DNA of 64,000 nucleotides from Leishmania infantum JPCM5. Taxonomy: Eukaryota > Euglenozoa > Kinetoplastea > Trypanosomatida > Trypanosomatidae. The stretch spans positions 141,501 to 205,500 of the forward strand of contig NC_009386.2 of NCBI RefSeq assembly GCF_000002875.2, read 5' to 3'. A program made the translations under genes and the position numbers. The notes under the pieces were generated by a model, which saw nothing but the letters and a program-made list of their open reading frames with translations, ran no database searches and had not been told where the DNA came from. This document shows, one piece after another, positions 10,564 through 20,399 of the stretch; positions within the stretch are counted from its first letter, which is position 1; each line of letters begins with the position of its first letter.

Positions 10564-12609
10564 ATGACGTCGCGCGTCCAGCTCGACTTCTTCGTGCCGC
10601 CGCCGGAGCGGCGACAGTGCGTCCGCGAACGACTGGCGCAGAAGCGCGCGCCGATGTTCGAGTGGCGGCACGACTTCGCGGAGTCCGACTTCGACGCGGC
10701 CACAGGGGAGCGCCGCCCGCTGCGACGCATCTTCAACCCCGTGGCGAAGGAGCACCCGGCTTCCGCGCGCCGTACCCACGCCGCGGCCACCACAGTGTCT
10801 TCAGCACGGCCAGCGACAGCCCCTGTGTGGAAGGCTGCGGCGAGCGGCAGCGCTGATCGGCGCAACGCGTGGAAGCAGTCCGGCTTCACGTTCGTCGAGA
10901 ACTACTTCCGCAAGAGCGCGCACTTGCCGGTGTCGCAGTCGCGCCCCCACACCTCCGCCTCTGCGTGTGGCTTGCTCCGCAGCGCGCGCCGAGGCGGGGT
11001 GTACGTGCCCTACCTGCACGACACGATTCTCTTCTGTGAGCCTCTGCCGCGTTCGATGGAGTCGCGTCGTGGTCGCCCTGGTGGCGGCGACGGCGCTGCC
11101 GCAGCAGCCGACCAGTTGCCGCCGGTCCAACGGACGCCCTCCACGGCAAGGGTGGTGCTGGCCGTCACGTGCAACGCCGCCGAGTCGCGCGCGAGGGAGT
11201 TGCAGGCGTCGGTTGATGCGAAGAGGGCAGAGCTGCTGGGCTTCTCGAAGCCGTCGACGTCGTCGCAGAAAGCGCAGCAGCAGCAGCAGCAGCAGCAGCC
11301 GGCGACCTACCTATACGCCGCTGGCGTCGAGAGCTACACCTGCGATGACGACGACAAAACGTCGAGGGCCGCCGCGACGATCGCCAGCACCACCGGCGGC
11401 GTCGACTACGTCAACACAGCGGCGACCGCGCAAGGAGAAACGTGCTGCGACGTCGTGGGGCCCTCCATCGCGGCCAAGCAGCGCGCGTTGGCGATGGCCG
11501 AGGGCGTGTACACAGACCTCATCCTTAATCGAGGAAAAGCTTGGTCAGCAACCGCGACGGCGGCCGCCACGAAGACGGAGCTGCCGACGTGCGAGCTGGC
11601 CTACAGCCTGAGGCCGTCCTACGTGCAGTCGCGTCTTCGCCGAACAGCAGGGCGGCGCAGCAGCGGCAGCCAGAATCTCGGCACCGCCGGCATCGTCTCA
11701 GACCGCTACTCCGCATCGTTGGACGAGGGGATGAGTGGCACCACGCAGCACACCACGGCGGCGACATCGCCCATGGCGGTGTGCGCGTCAGCGCCGCACA
11801 TCCGCGGTCACCGCGGCAATGGTGTATCGGGACCACCATCGGAGCGCGCCATCACGCGGTCCCCTGGTAACGACAGCATCGCCGGTGCAATGCCGCTAGC
11901 GGCGACGGAGGTGGCGCTCGCGGACACAATCACCTTTTTGCGGCGCAGCGGCAGCACTGCGTACCACAGCAGCACGACAGCGGTACCGCCGCCAGCCCTC
12001 TCGCCGATGGAACTCAGGCACGACCTCGAGGGCACGGGGAAGACACGCAGCCCTGACGGCGCCCGTGGCCTAGCCACATCCAAGACATCTCCTACTGCAG
12101 CCGCGGCCGGCGCGCGAGCCGGGCAACGCCAGGGCCTTCAGTCGACCTCTTCACCGTTGCCGAGCCACGGAAACGCGCAGCTGCAGTCCGACTCGAACCC
12201 CTTGCTGCACCTACTCTACCGGACAAGCAACAGCACCGACTCGCCGACGTACCTGCGCACCTACGGCGATGCCGGCGGCAGCACTGTCGCTGGTGGCAGC
12301 AACTACGGCAGCGGCGAAGGGGGTCAGCGCCATCGTCGAGATGGGCGCGACGCCAGAGACAGCCCTCACCAAAGCCCCCTCAGGCCGAGAGGGGGCGGGG
12401 ACGTGAGCAACGATGCGCAACAAGATCACCGCCGCTGCCAGCGGCCCTTCACAGCGTACCGTCTGCCGACGGAGTCGAAGGAGACGCGGGTGTACGCGGT
12501 GCGGTTGCGTGGCTTGTGCAACGCGGACGCGTCGCTTCTCAAGCGCGCCGAGCCGCCGCGGCGCGGGATACCGGTGATGCTGCCACCGGACTGGCAGCCG
12601 GACTGCTGA
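10564..12609 (+). CDS. Conserved-looking hypothetical protein with poly-Gln tract
   Basis: I do not recognise this 681-residue protein. The ATG sits in a strong context (GCCACCATGA) and is the first after the candidate splice acceptor; the frame is open upstream without a better start. Residues 1-65 are aromatic- and charge-rich and look folded, as does a block around 105-170 with FVENYFRKS and VYVPYLHDTILF. The middle is low complexity: a Gln-8 tract near residue 240 and long Ser/Thr/Gly/Ala-rich segments. The last 60 residues again look ordered (TRVYAVRLRGL and PVMLPPDWQPD). There is no signal peptide or membrane segment. Ordered ends joined by a disordered centre would fit a cytoskeletal or scaffold protein, but this is only a guess. 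Confidence 0.8.
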   Translation: MTSRVQLDFFVPPPERRQCVRERLAQKRAPMFEWRHDFAESDFDAATGERRPLRRIFNPVAKEHPASARRTHAAATTVSSARPATAPVWKAAASGSADRRNAWKQSGFTFVENYFRKSAHLPVSQSRPHTSASACGLLRSARRGGVYVPYLHDTILFCEPLPRSMESRRGRPGGGDGAAAAADQLPPVQRTPSTARVVLAVTCNAAESRARELQASVDAKRAELLGFSKPSTSSQKAQQQQQQQQPATYLYAAGVESYTCDDDDKTSRAAATIASTTGGVDYVNTAATAQGETCCDVVGPSIAAKQRALAMAEGVYTDLILNRGKAWSATATAAATKTELPTCELAYSLRPSYVQSRLRRTAGRRSSGSQNLGTAGIVSDRYSASLDEGMSGTTQHTTAATSPMAVCASAPHIRGHRGNGVSGPPSERAITRSPGNDSIAGAMPLAATEVALADTITFLRRSGSTAYHSSTTAVPPPALSPMELRHDLEGTGKTRSPDGARGLATSKTSPTAAAAGARAGQRQGLQSTSSPLPSHGNAQLQSDSNPLLHLLYRTSNSTDSPTYLRTYGDAGGSTVAGGSNYGSGEGGQRHRRDGRDARDSPHQSPLRPRGGGDVSNDAQQDHRRCQRPFTAYRLPTESKETRVYAVRLRGLCNADASLLKRAEPPRRGIPVMLPPDWQPDC

Positions 12610-14070
12610 GTCCGTATGTATATGTGTGTACGTGTTGTCGTTGTTGCTTTTCTCGCTCACCGTCTCGCCCCTCCCCCTGCGCTCACGCACGCCTTGCTCG
12701 GCGTTTGTGGTGGTGGTCTGCTGCTCCCACCGCGGATGCTACTGGTGTTGCCGGCAACCTCGTGCTCGCAGAGAGACGGCGGCAGCGAGCGTCTTGCTGC
12801 GGTTCTTGCACGCGGATGCGCGTTCTTGAACAACGTCTTTGCTCTTCTTTTTCACTCTTCGCACAGTCCAGCGCACGTTCCTGTCTGCCTCTCTATCCCC
12901 TCGCGTGTGGTTTGTGTGTGTGTGTGTGGTCGTTCATGATGCCCTTTCATTTTTTTTTCGGCTGGCTCCTTCTCTTCGCTTGGCGTGTGATGTATCATAG
13001 CCCTTCCCTCCCCTCCTCTTTCCCCTCCCCGGACGTCCTCCTATGCCAAGACGAGCACAGGAAGTGGTTCCTCCCCTCTCCTCCCCCTCTCTCTCTCTCT
13101 CGCACGTACGCGTGTGCGCTGTTTGGTGTGTCTTGGCGTCTGTTTTATGTCTGCGCATCTGTGTCTCTTCTGTGGTGAGCCATCTCCGTGAAGCGCGTAT
13201 GCGGGCAAGGGGGAGGGAGGGCCGGTGTTTGCGTGCTCTCCCTCATGTGGTGCGTCCTTCACGCGCGCGCGCGGAGGCGGCTCATACCCCACTCCCACCC
13301 ACGCCTCGTGACATCTGTGCACGCGCACTGGCACAGACACGGGCAAGATGTTCGACATAGCCTTCCCTCCCCCTTCTTACTCCGTCGTCTCCCTTGATGT
13401 ACTCGTTGTCTGTCACTTTCCTTCGCACGTGCAGTGGGGTGGTGGTAGCAGCGACTGCATAGAGGAATGCGAAAGACGGCTTAGCAGTGCAGACGTCTGT
13501 CCTGTGTGTATGTGGTATATGGGGTGGCACCGTCATCCGGAGCAGCCTCATGTAGTCGTGTGTTCACCATCGCCATCATTATCATCATCGCTTCGGCGCA
13601 GTCGCCGTGATGTGTCTCTCAGCAGTCGAGACAACGACATCGTCTGTCTTCCTGCCTCGTCATCTTCCACGTCAGCGTCCGTTGCCTGCGCGCACTCATA
13701 TGCAGGCATGTGCAACGCCTCCCTCGGGGGGGGGGGGGCAGCAGGCCATGGGTTGTCGAGACGGCGTGGCTTCCCTCCCTCCTCCCTTATTCATCGGCGT
13801 GCGCACACGTCACCGCCTTCTTGTTCGCCTCTCCTGTGCGCATCCTTCTCACGTCCGTGATGCGCCACGGGCCGCACCCTTTTACTATTCACTCGCTGTG
13901 ACCCCTCTGCTCTCTCTCGCGCCTCCCCTCCCCCCCCCGCTGCGCCGGCATCCGTCTTGCTGCACACACACACACATACAGACAAGCGCAGGTCTCAACC
14001 CTGCAAGGCCTTCAGCTGGCTCGTGTCTGTTCAGTAAGATAGCGAATACACTCGGGGGGCACCGCCAACC
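12610..14070. other. Intergenic region
   Basis: Pyrimidine-rich sequence with (GT)n near 12915, a poly-G run at about 13729-13738, and a poly-C and (CA)n stretch near 13927-13980. No gene is supported. Confidence 0.7.
13902..13981 (+). promoter_or_regulatory. Candidate trans-splice acceptor
   Basis: A C/T tract (13902-13940) is followed, with no intervening AG, by AG at 13980-13981. The first ATG downstream is 14071. Confidence 0.45.
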
Positions 14071-15178
14071 ATGGCGAAGACCAAACGCAGCCATGCACCG
14101 CGGCAGCCGCATCACAGCGCTGACCCCGCCGCAGAGGCGGCCCCGACGCCGTCCTTCATCGTCTACCCCGTCCCCAGTATCGCGGATGCGTCTTTTCTGC
14201 AGATTATCTTCTGCAACACGGTGAGGCGGAGCCTCTTCCTCGGCTTCGGCCGAGCCCGTTTTGCCGTGGCGGAGCTCACGAGCGCGGCGGTGGCCGCGGA
14301 GGTGGAGACGATAATCCACAAGGCGGCCGCCGCTGTCGCGGGTCCGGAAGACGGCGCTGCTGCGTCTCAAGAGGCGAGCGGTCTCGCAGCTGACGCGGCT
14401 GCACGGCACGGTGCTCTTGAACACCTTGCCGACGACGATGCCTTCGAGCACATGACGCTGGCGGACCTCTTCGCGCCACCACCCGGGTCATCCTCACAAG
14501 GCTCTGCGTCCGCGCCGCGGCAGGAGCGCCAGCCGAGCAGCGGCGGCGCTGCGGCGGGCGGAGAGTCGCTCGACTTCAGCCATATTCCATATCTCGTATG
14601 GCGTGACAGGCCTGTTCACGTTGTGGTGAGCGGGGTGCGGGTGGCAGACTTCTACGGCAGTGGTGGCGCCGTGCCGGAACACCACGTGAAGCGCACCACC
14701 GACGCGGGGGAGCCGCGCAGCAGCACCAAACCGAAAAGGCCAAGCACCGGCAAGCGCACTCGCGACGACGCCGACTCGACGGCCGCACTGTCGTCGTCGC
14801 CGGCAGCGAGCCAGCGGGCAGTGGCGGAGGAGCGTGCGCAGGGCAGCGGGGGCGGTGGATGCCGCCGTCGTCGCGGCGGCATCCACCGCGCCCAAGTCGC
14901 GCTTCCCAAAGGACCGCTGCCAGAAGTGCGGTAGCGCCGACCACTTCACGCGTCACTGTGACGGCAGCAACGGCGCCAGTGTCGCTGCGGTGGTCAGCCC
15001 TTCCGTTGCCGTGGGTGTGGATAAGCAGCCACGGCACGAGGCTCTCGCTGCTGAGGTGGCTGCGCCGACGCCGCGGCCGGCAAAGGCGAAGCCTCTCGTG
15101 CAGCGCACCTCGAAGGATCAGTGCAAGTACTGCGGCTCCGAGGCGCACCTCTCGCGTCACTGCCCGAGTAAGAGCTAA
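14071..15178 (+). CDS. CCHC zinc-knuckle protein, interrupted by an apparent frameshift
   Basis: The gene reads in one frame from ATG 14071 (context CAACCATGG) to about 14848. The same product then clearly continues one base out of register to the stop at 15176-15178. The first frame would otherwise end at 14934 with an Arg-rich tail. The second frame encodes two CX2CX4HX4C knuckles, CQKCGSADHFTRHC and CKYCGSEAHLSRHC, the usual single-stranded RNA/DNA-binding motif. Removing one G from the run at 14848-14852 joins the frames in good GC3-rich codons. The N-terminal part has an ordered block near residues 27-90 and another around 168-200, then a basic Lys/Arg/Ser-rich linker. A role in RNA binding is inferred from the knuckles; the precise function is unknown. 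A one-base assembly error is more likely than a true pseudogene. Confidence 0.75.
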
Positions 15179-15929
15179 GAATCGACAGAGGGTTGCGCAG
15201 CTGTTGCCGTCCCATATGCGGTGAGGATCAGCGATGCAGACGTGTTGATGCGGCGCTGCAGCCGCTCCACGAGACGGCAGCCGCCCTCGCTTGCATCGTC
15301 TTTGCGTCACGTCTCCCCCACCATCCTCTCCTCGCAAGCTCCCTCCCCCTCTGGAAGGAGTGGATGAAGACCACAGTGCGCCTGCTCGGTGCGCCCCGTG
15401 CAAGCCGTCCGCACACGCATCGCTCTCATGCGGTCGAGGAGCTTGCCACTGGAAGGAGGGCGGGTCTTGCGCAGCATCCGACAGGCGCACGCGGGGCCCG
15501 CAGGCGACGGCCGGAGGAAGGCGCGAGATCGTGTCCGCTGCTGAGTACCTCTCACTCTTAGGTGTTTGTGGGTTGGTGGGTGGGACGGACATCCCCACAC
15601 ACCCGACACCTCTCTCTCCTTGACGGGGCCCTCTGCGCGCACGACGGCTGCGATCGCCTCCTAACAACAGTGATGCGCCGATAACGCGCGTCCACGTTAA
15701 AAGAAAACGAAATCAAGAGAAGCCGTGGAAGCGATGCAAGAGTGGGATGCGTCTTACCAGCCCTACCCCCCTTCCCCACCCCACCACCACCAATCTTGCC
15801 GAGCCTTGCCCACACGCAACGCAACCTCCGTCGTGAGGGTGGCTCAGGGGCCGGTGAGTGGAGAGAGGGAGACGAAGACGAAGTCCTCGACGAGGCCGAT
15901 GCTGGGGAAAGTCTGCATGCGTGCACAGC

Positions 15930-15961
<32 letters not shown>

Positions 15962-16244
15962 CGGATCTGCATGAGGCTCTGTGCCGATCGCCTGGCGCAC
16001 TGTATATCTGTCTATACAACAACAGCAGCACCGCGCATATCGCTCTCTGCCTCCTGATCCCTCCCCTCCACCAACCCTCTCTCTCTCTCGTTCGCCGCCT
16101 CCCTCGCTCGCAAGCCAGAGCACGATCGTTGTTTTGGGTATGTGGTGCCCCTCCGCCATTCCACCCGCTCCTAACACCTCGCACTGTGCAGCGTAGACGC
16201 AAAGGCGAACTTGCTCGCTTTCTCGGTGGCGAGCTCGCTGCAGA
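15179..16244. other. Intergenic region
   Basis: Contains a (GT)n repeat at about 15939-15961 and C/T tracts at 16055-16110. Open frames on both strands here are low-complexity shadows. Confidence 0.7.
16149..16191 (+). promoter_or_regulatory. Candidate trans-splice acceptor for PRP3
   Basis: C/T-rich sequence ends in CAG at 16189-16191. The next ATG is 16245, the start chosen for PRP3. An alternative AG at 16113-16114 would leave an out-of-frame ATG in the leader. Confidence 0.4.
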
Positions 16245-18113
16245 ATGCCACCGCCGCCGCCACTGCCATCCTCCGCCTCGTCCTCCGCCCAACCGCGGTC
16301 GTCTACCCGCAAGCCAGCATGCCAGCCGCTCAGCATCGATGATGTCACCATTGACTTCTCCGCCGTCGCGGCGAGCAGCGGCGGGGCCACGGCCTCCACG
16401 TCCGCTGCGTCTGGAGCAAACCCCAGTCTCCTCGATATTATGGCAACGCAGCAGCAGGAGCACGATGGGGACGGGGGTGCCCAGCATCGCGGCGGTGGCC
16501 GCCGTTACCAGGGCGTGTCGGACGTTCGCGCCTTCGACCCAGGCCTGCAGGGCGTCATGCAGCGGTACACCAGCAGGGTCGCCAACGCAGCGGGCTCCGT
16601 TGGCGGCGGCCCGGCCCGACGCAGAAAGATCGTCTTCGGTGCGCAGCAGCAGCAGCAGCACGCATCTGCAGAGGAGCCAGCGCCGCAGACTCCCTCGACG
16701 GCACACTCCGTCGAACCTGTACCGCCGTCGTCCCTCGAGGTCTCTCAAGCAGCGCTTGACTTCCTCGTAAAGGCGCAGCAGCAGCAGCAGCAGCAGACCT
16801 CCGCGGCGGCGTTGCAGCAACGCCGCGACGCCTACCTGGCACAGCTACGCTCTTTTTGCCAGCGCGGACGCGGCGCGGACGGCCACCGCGCCGGCAGCGC
16901 GCATGCCGAGGCGCCGGCCACGGCGTTCCCTGACGGCGGCAATGCGCAGACCAACTCGCTTCTGCGGCAAATCTTCGCGGACGGCGTCCCCGACATTGAG
17001 CCGTGGGACCGCTGGACCTCGACGATGCCGCGCTACGGCAGCGCCAGCAACAGCGGCGGCGGCGCACACCTCGTCGTGTCGCCGCTGACGGCCACAGTGG
17101 CACAGATCCGGGCGGCGCAGCTGGATCTGGTGCATCACCCCGTGATTCCGGACACGCACTACACGCAGCACTACGAGTACCGTGACTTAGAGCACCCCGT
17201 TATCCAGAAGGAGTACAAGACGAAAGAGCAGCTGCGTGCCGAGCGGCGGGAGCGACTCAAAGAAAAGCAGGCGAAGGCGCAGCAGAAGGCAGCGGCAGCC
17301 TCCGATGCAGGGGCGTTGCACGATACCACCAGTAGCAGCCGTGGTCCGACGGCGCTCGCCTCGTCGGCAGCGAGTCGCCTCCTGCACGACCGACTCTCCA
17401 CGAAGAACCTTGCCCTGAACCTCTTCGGCTCCAGTGTGCTGAACCCGCTGGCGACAGACACGAAGGTGCTGGAGCAGTACGAGCTGCGCAACTTGGAACA
17501 CCAGCGGCGCAACCACGACCGTCACGTTGCCGCACTGCCGGATCAAATCCTGAAGCGCGCGCGCGATCAGCGGCGCCACGCCACGGAGGCACCGCTGCTG
17601 CGCGCCTACCGCGTCTTCCCGATCTTCTCCGCGGCCCACCTCGGCAAGCTGCGCAACTTCGCGAACGATAACTTGCTGCGCGGCTTCGTGTTGTACGTTG
17701 GCGACTGCGACGCGGTGATCGTCTTGGCCGGCGGCGAGGTGGCGGCGCGGCATCTGGATCGATGGATCATGCACAAGATGGCCTGGGAGCACCCCGACAC
17801 GCGCGCCGTGCGGCTCTGCAGTGTGCCGCTGATGGACGCAGGGAGCTTCTCCTTTCACCTGAAGAAGGCGCAAGGGCAGCCGCACAAGAGGACCAAGACG
17901 GCGGCCGGCAAGCGCGACGGCAGACTGGACGACGTGGACGGCGATGACGCGGCAGAGCCGGTCTTCATCAACATGGTGCCCACCGTCGAGGAGGCGGAGG
18001 CGTTCCTGCGTCGGCTTCCCGCGCCGTCGAGCCCGTGGTCGGATTTGTGTGGAGTGTGGCGCGCTGCCTTCTTGCATGACGGACTTCAGCCCGCTACCCG
18101 AGGACATCACTAA
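16245..18113 (+). CDS. PRP3: U4/U6 small nuclear ribonucleoprotein PRP3
   Basis: PRP3 is a core protein of the U4/U6 and U4/U6.U5 snRNPs, needed for spliceosome assembly; in these organisms it serves trans-splicing and the few cis-introns. The 622-residue protein has the diagnostic GVPDIEPWD motif (residues 247-255, PRP3 consensus xPxIExWD). It also has the ELRNLEH/YRDLEHPV segments with a highly charged LRAERRERLKEKQ helix (about 300-350), and a C-terminal DUF1115 domain (about 450-535) with VLYVGDCDAVIVLAGG. The first 240 residues are Ala/Gln/Ser-rich with two poly-Gln tracts. I see no PWI domain of the kind found at the animal N-terminus. A low-complexity insert lies between the EYRDLEHP block and the LFGSSVLNPLATDTK region. 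Confidence 0.9.
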   Translation: MPPPPPLPSSASSSAQPRSSTRKPACQPLSIDDVTIDFSAVAASSGGATASTSAASGANPSLLDIMATQQQEHDGDGGAQHRGGGRRYQGVSDVRAFDPGLQGVMQRYTSRVANAAGSVGGGPARRRKIVFGAQQQQQHASAEEPAPQTPSTAHSVEPVPPSSLEVSQAALDFLVKAQQQQQQQTSAAALQQRRDAYLAQLRSFCQRGRGADGHRAGSAHAEAPATAFPDGGNAQTNSLLRQIFADGVPDIEPWDRWTSTMPRYGSASNSGGGAHLVVSPLTATVAQIRAAQLDLVHHPVIPDTHYTQHYEYRDLEHPVIQKEYKTKEQLRAERRERLKEKQAKAQQKAAAASDAGALHDTTSSSRGPTALASSAASRLLHDRLSTKNLALNLFGSSVLNPLATDTKVLEQYELRNLEHQRRNHDRHVAALPDQILKRARDQRRHATEAPLLRAYRVFPIFSAAHLGKLRNFANDNLLRGFVLYVGDCDAVIVLAGGEVAARHLDRWIMHKMAWEHPDTRAVRLCSVPLMDAGSFSFHLKKAQGQPHKRTKTAAGKRDGRLDDVDGDDAAEPVFINMVPTVEEAEAFLRRLPAPSSPWSDLCGVWRAAFLHDGLQPATRGHH

Positions 18114-18726
18114 AGAGGCAAGCCGCGGGCGGTGAGATGGCGTCGCTGGTGGTGGTGGTGGTGGTGGTTCAAGCATGCACACATACACAGCTGGCAGTCT
18201 GACCTCTCTCACAACGGATGCGACTTTCAGCAGCAGCAGCAGCAGCAGCGACAGCCCCTGTCAACCAACCACGCAAGCCGCCATCTTTTCCTTTAGGATG
18301 CGATCACGCCTACTTAACCCCACCCCCTCTCTCTCTCTGAAACCTGTGGTGCATGGCTACCAAGGCCCTCCCCATCCTGTCCCGTCTGCGCCCGATCCTC
18401 CACCTAGCACCCACGGAGCTACCGCCGTGGTCAGTAGGTGGGCCAGGGGGAATCGCAAGCACGAGCGCGCGTCGCCATCGCAGCTTTTCGCCCACCCCCG
18501 TCTCAGCAAGCGAACGCACGCGTGGAGATAAGCCACGTATGTGCGGCCCGACGCGCTCATGGATGCGCTGCCACCGTCACCCTTCTCCCGTCCTCGCCCT
18601 CTCCGTGCACCTCGCTCTCAGCTTCGCTATCGCCCTTCTTCTTTTTCTTGGTGTGGCTCCAAGCACAGTGACACACGCACGCGCGCACACAACAGGAACG
18701 TAGCGCCTTGGAGACTGATACGAAAA
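18114..18726. other. Intergenic region with two trinucleotide repeats
   Basis: It holds a (GGT)n run at about 18149-18170 and a (CAG)7 run at about 18231-18251, then pyrimidine tracts leading to the sideroflexin leader. No gene is supported. Confidence 0.7.
18631..18663 (+). promoter_or_regulatory. Candidate trans-splice acceptor for the sideroflexin gene
   Basis: A T/C tract (18631-18650) is followed by AG at 18662-18663; the first downstream ATG is 18727. Confidence 0.45.
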
Positions 18727-19707
18727 ATGGCGGCCGCCACCTTCTCGATGGAGGGGTCCAAGTACGAGATGAGCACCTTCTTGGGTCGCGCCCGGTACTG
18801 GAGCGAGGCGATCAACCCTATGCTGCTCCTCGAAAACGAGAGGACGCTTCAGAAGCACCAGATGCTGCTCGATCGGTGGAAGGATGGGCAGGCCGGCAAC
18901 GTGCCAAGCGCCGACCTCTGGCGCGCGCGCACGGCCGTTGAGAGCTGCATCCACCCGACCACGCAGGAGGTCATCCCCCCTGCCTTCCGCATGTCAATGT
19001 TCCTGCCCATCAACTACTTCGTTGTCCCATTCATGATGCTGCCGTCGACGGTCATGAGCGTGGGCCGCACGGTGGCGATCCAGTGGTTCAACCAGAGCTA
19101 CAACAGTGCTGTCAACTACGCCAACCGCTCGTCCGACAAGCAGCCAGTTTCGGAGATCCTGAAGGCGTACACGGCGGCGGTCGTCGTGGCGTGCGGCGGC
19201 AGCCTGCTGGCTACCATGTGGCTGAAGCGCATCCCGAGCGGCACGGCCACCTCGACGCTGATCCGCGCGACGGTGCCTTTCCTCGCCGTCAGCTGCGCCG
19301 CAACAGTGAACTTGGCGAGCATGCGCAAGAACGAGTGGCTCAGCAGCGGGCAGGGTATCCGCGTCGTCGACGACGATGGCGTCACGCGCGGCACGAGCAC
19401 CGCGGCTGGGTGGGACAGTCTGAAGAAGTGCAGCGTCGCGCGCGTCATATGGAATCTGCCGTGCATGATGCTGCCGGCGCTGAGCACGATGCCGCTCATG
19501 CGCATCAGCCCCTTCGCCAGGCGCCACTCAGCGCTCACCGAGTGTCTGCTGCAATTGTTCGGCCTCACGCTCGGCGTGCCGCTGGCGCTGGCCGCGTATG
19601 ACCTTCATCAGACCATCCCAGCCTCGAAGCTGGAGCCGCGGTTCCACAACCTCAAGCGACGCGACGGCTCACCTGTGCAGACACTCAAGTACTACAAGGG
19701 GCTGTAG
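18727..19707 (+). CDS. Sideroflexin (mitochondrial inner-membrane amino-acid carrier family)
   Basis: Sideroflexins are multi-pass mitochondrial inner-membrane proteins; human SFXN1 imports serine for one-carbon metabolism. At 326 residues the length matches the family (about 320). Hallmarks visible: HPTTQE near residue 78 (family HPDTxE), RMSMFLPINYF leading into the first membrane span, the QWFNQSYNSAVNYANRS block (about 119-135), and NEWLSSGQGIRVVDDDG before the last spans. Four or five hydrophobic segments are seen. The start is the first ATG after the candidate splice site; a second in-frame ATG follows 7 codons later. The substrate in this organism is not known from sequence. The Asp-to-Thr change in HPDTxE is the only notable deviation. 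Confidence 0.93.
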   Translation: MAAATFSMEGSKYEMSTFLGRARYWSEAINPMLLLENERTLQKHQMLLDRWKDGQAGNVPSADLWRARTAVESCIHPTTQEVIPPAFRMSMFLPINYFVVPFMMLPSTVMSVGRTVAIQWFNQSYNSAVNYANRSSDKQPVSEILKAYTAAVVVACGGSLLATMWLKRIPSGTATSTLIRATVPFLAVSCAATVNLASMRKNEWLSSGQGIRVVDDDGVTRGTSTAAGWDSLKKCSVARVIWNLPCMMLPALSTMPLMRISPFARRHSALTECLLQLFGLTLGVPLALAAYDLHQTIPASKLEPRFHNLKRRDGSPVQTLKYYKGL

Positions 19708-20399
19708 ACGCCACTGTGTGCGTGTGTGTGGGGGGGGGGGATAACGTCGGAAAGGGGGCGATGTAGCGACATGGAAGTCGCACGCGCACCGTCAACGAGG
19801 TCGCAGCCCAGCGAGAGTCCTGGGCTTTTGAGCAGCTTGGGTGTCCACCCCTCTGCCTGTGTACGTGTCTCTTGTGTCTGTTGTGTACGTATATGCATGT
19901 GTGTGTGTGTGTGTGTGTTAGCTCTGGCGGCTCGCCTCGTCTGCCGCACACTCGTGGCCATCCTCCTACTCCTCCTTTGAGGTCTCCCCCCCCCCCGGGG
20001 GTGATGAAGACGCAACGGCGCCGGAGCAGGGGTCATGAAGAAGCGGGCGGAGCGGCGCGCGCCGCTCTTATCCGCCGTATCCCTCGGCATGGATCGATCG
20101 CCTAAGTGTCGCATCAGCCGCGTCACCATCGCCCTCTCTCCCTCTTTTCTTCCCTCCGCCCTTCTCCTGCTCGCGATGCGATGAGCAGCTACGCGCATTA
20201 GCATCCGTATCGACTCCAGCCGCCTGTGCACGGTTATCAGTGCCCACACCACGAACACCACCACCACCACCATTCCTTTCCTTCCTTCCTTCCACGCGCA
20301 CATACAGAAAAGCGCGCACACGTCTATACATGCGTGTGTGTGTGTGTGTGAACGCGCGCAAGCATCGGCCCCTTCTTCTCGAATCCCTGTGACGCCGTC
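19708..20399. other. Intergenic region
   Basis: Contains poly-G (19731-19740), (GT)n (19898-19919), poly-C followed by poly-G (about 19987-20002), and C/T tracts before the next gene. Confidence 0.7.
20273..20307 (+). promoter_or_regulatory. Candidate trans-splice acceptor
   Basis: A CCTTCCTTCC-type tract (20273-20294) precedes AG at 20306-20307. An out-of-frame ATG at 20330 would lie in this leader, so a later AG (about 20362) is also possible. Confidence 0.35.

Noticed and set aside
14576..15667. A long minus-strand open frame (363 codons) opposite the zinc-knuckle gene.
   Set aside because: Antisense shadow of GC3-rich coding DNA; Arg/Ala/His-rich with no motif, and all neighbours are on the plus strand.
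15558..16820. A 420-codon minus-strand open frame opposite the start of PRP3.
   Set aside because: Antisense shadow extending into simple-sequence intergenic DNA; Arg-rich with a poly-Leu run mirroring the poly-Gln codons of PRP3.
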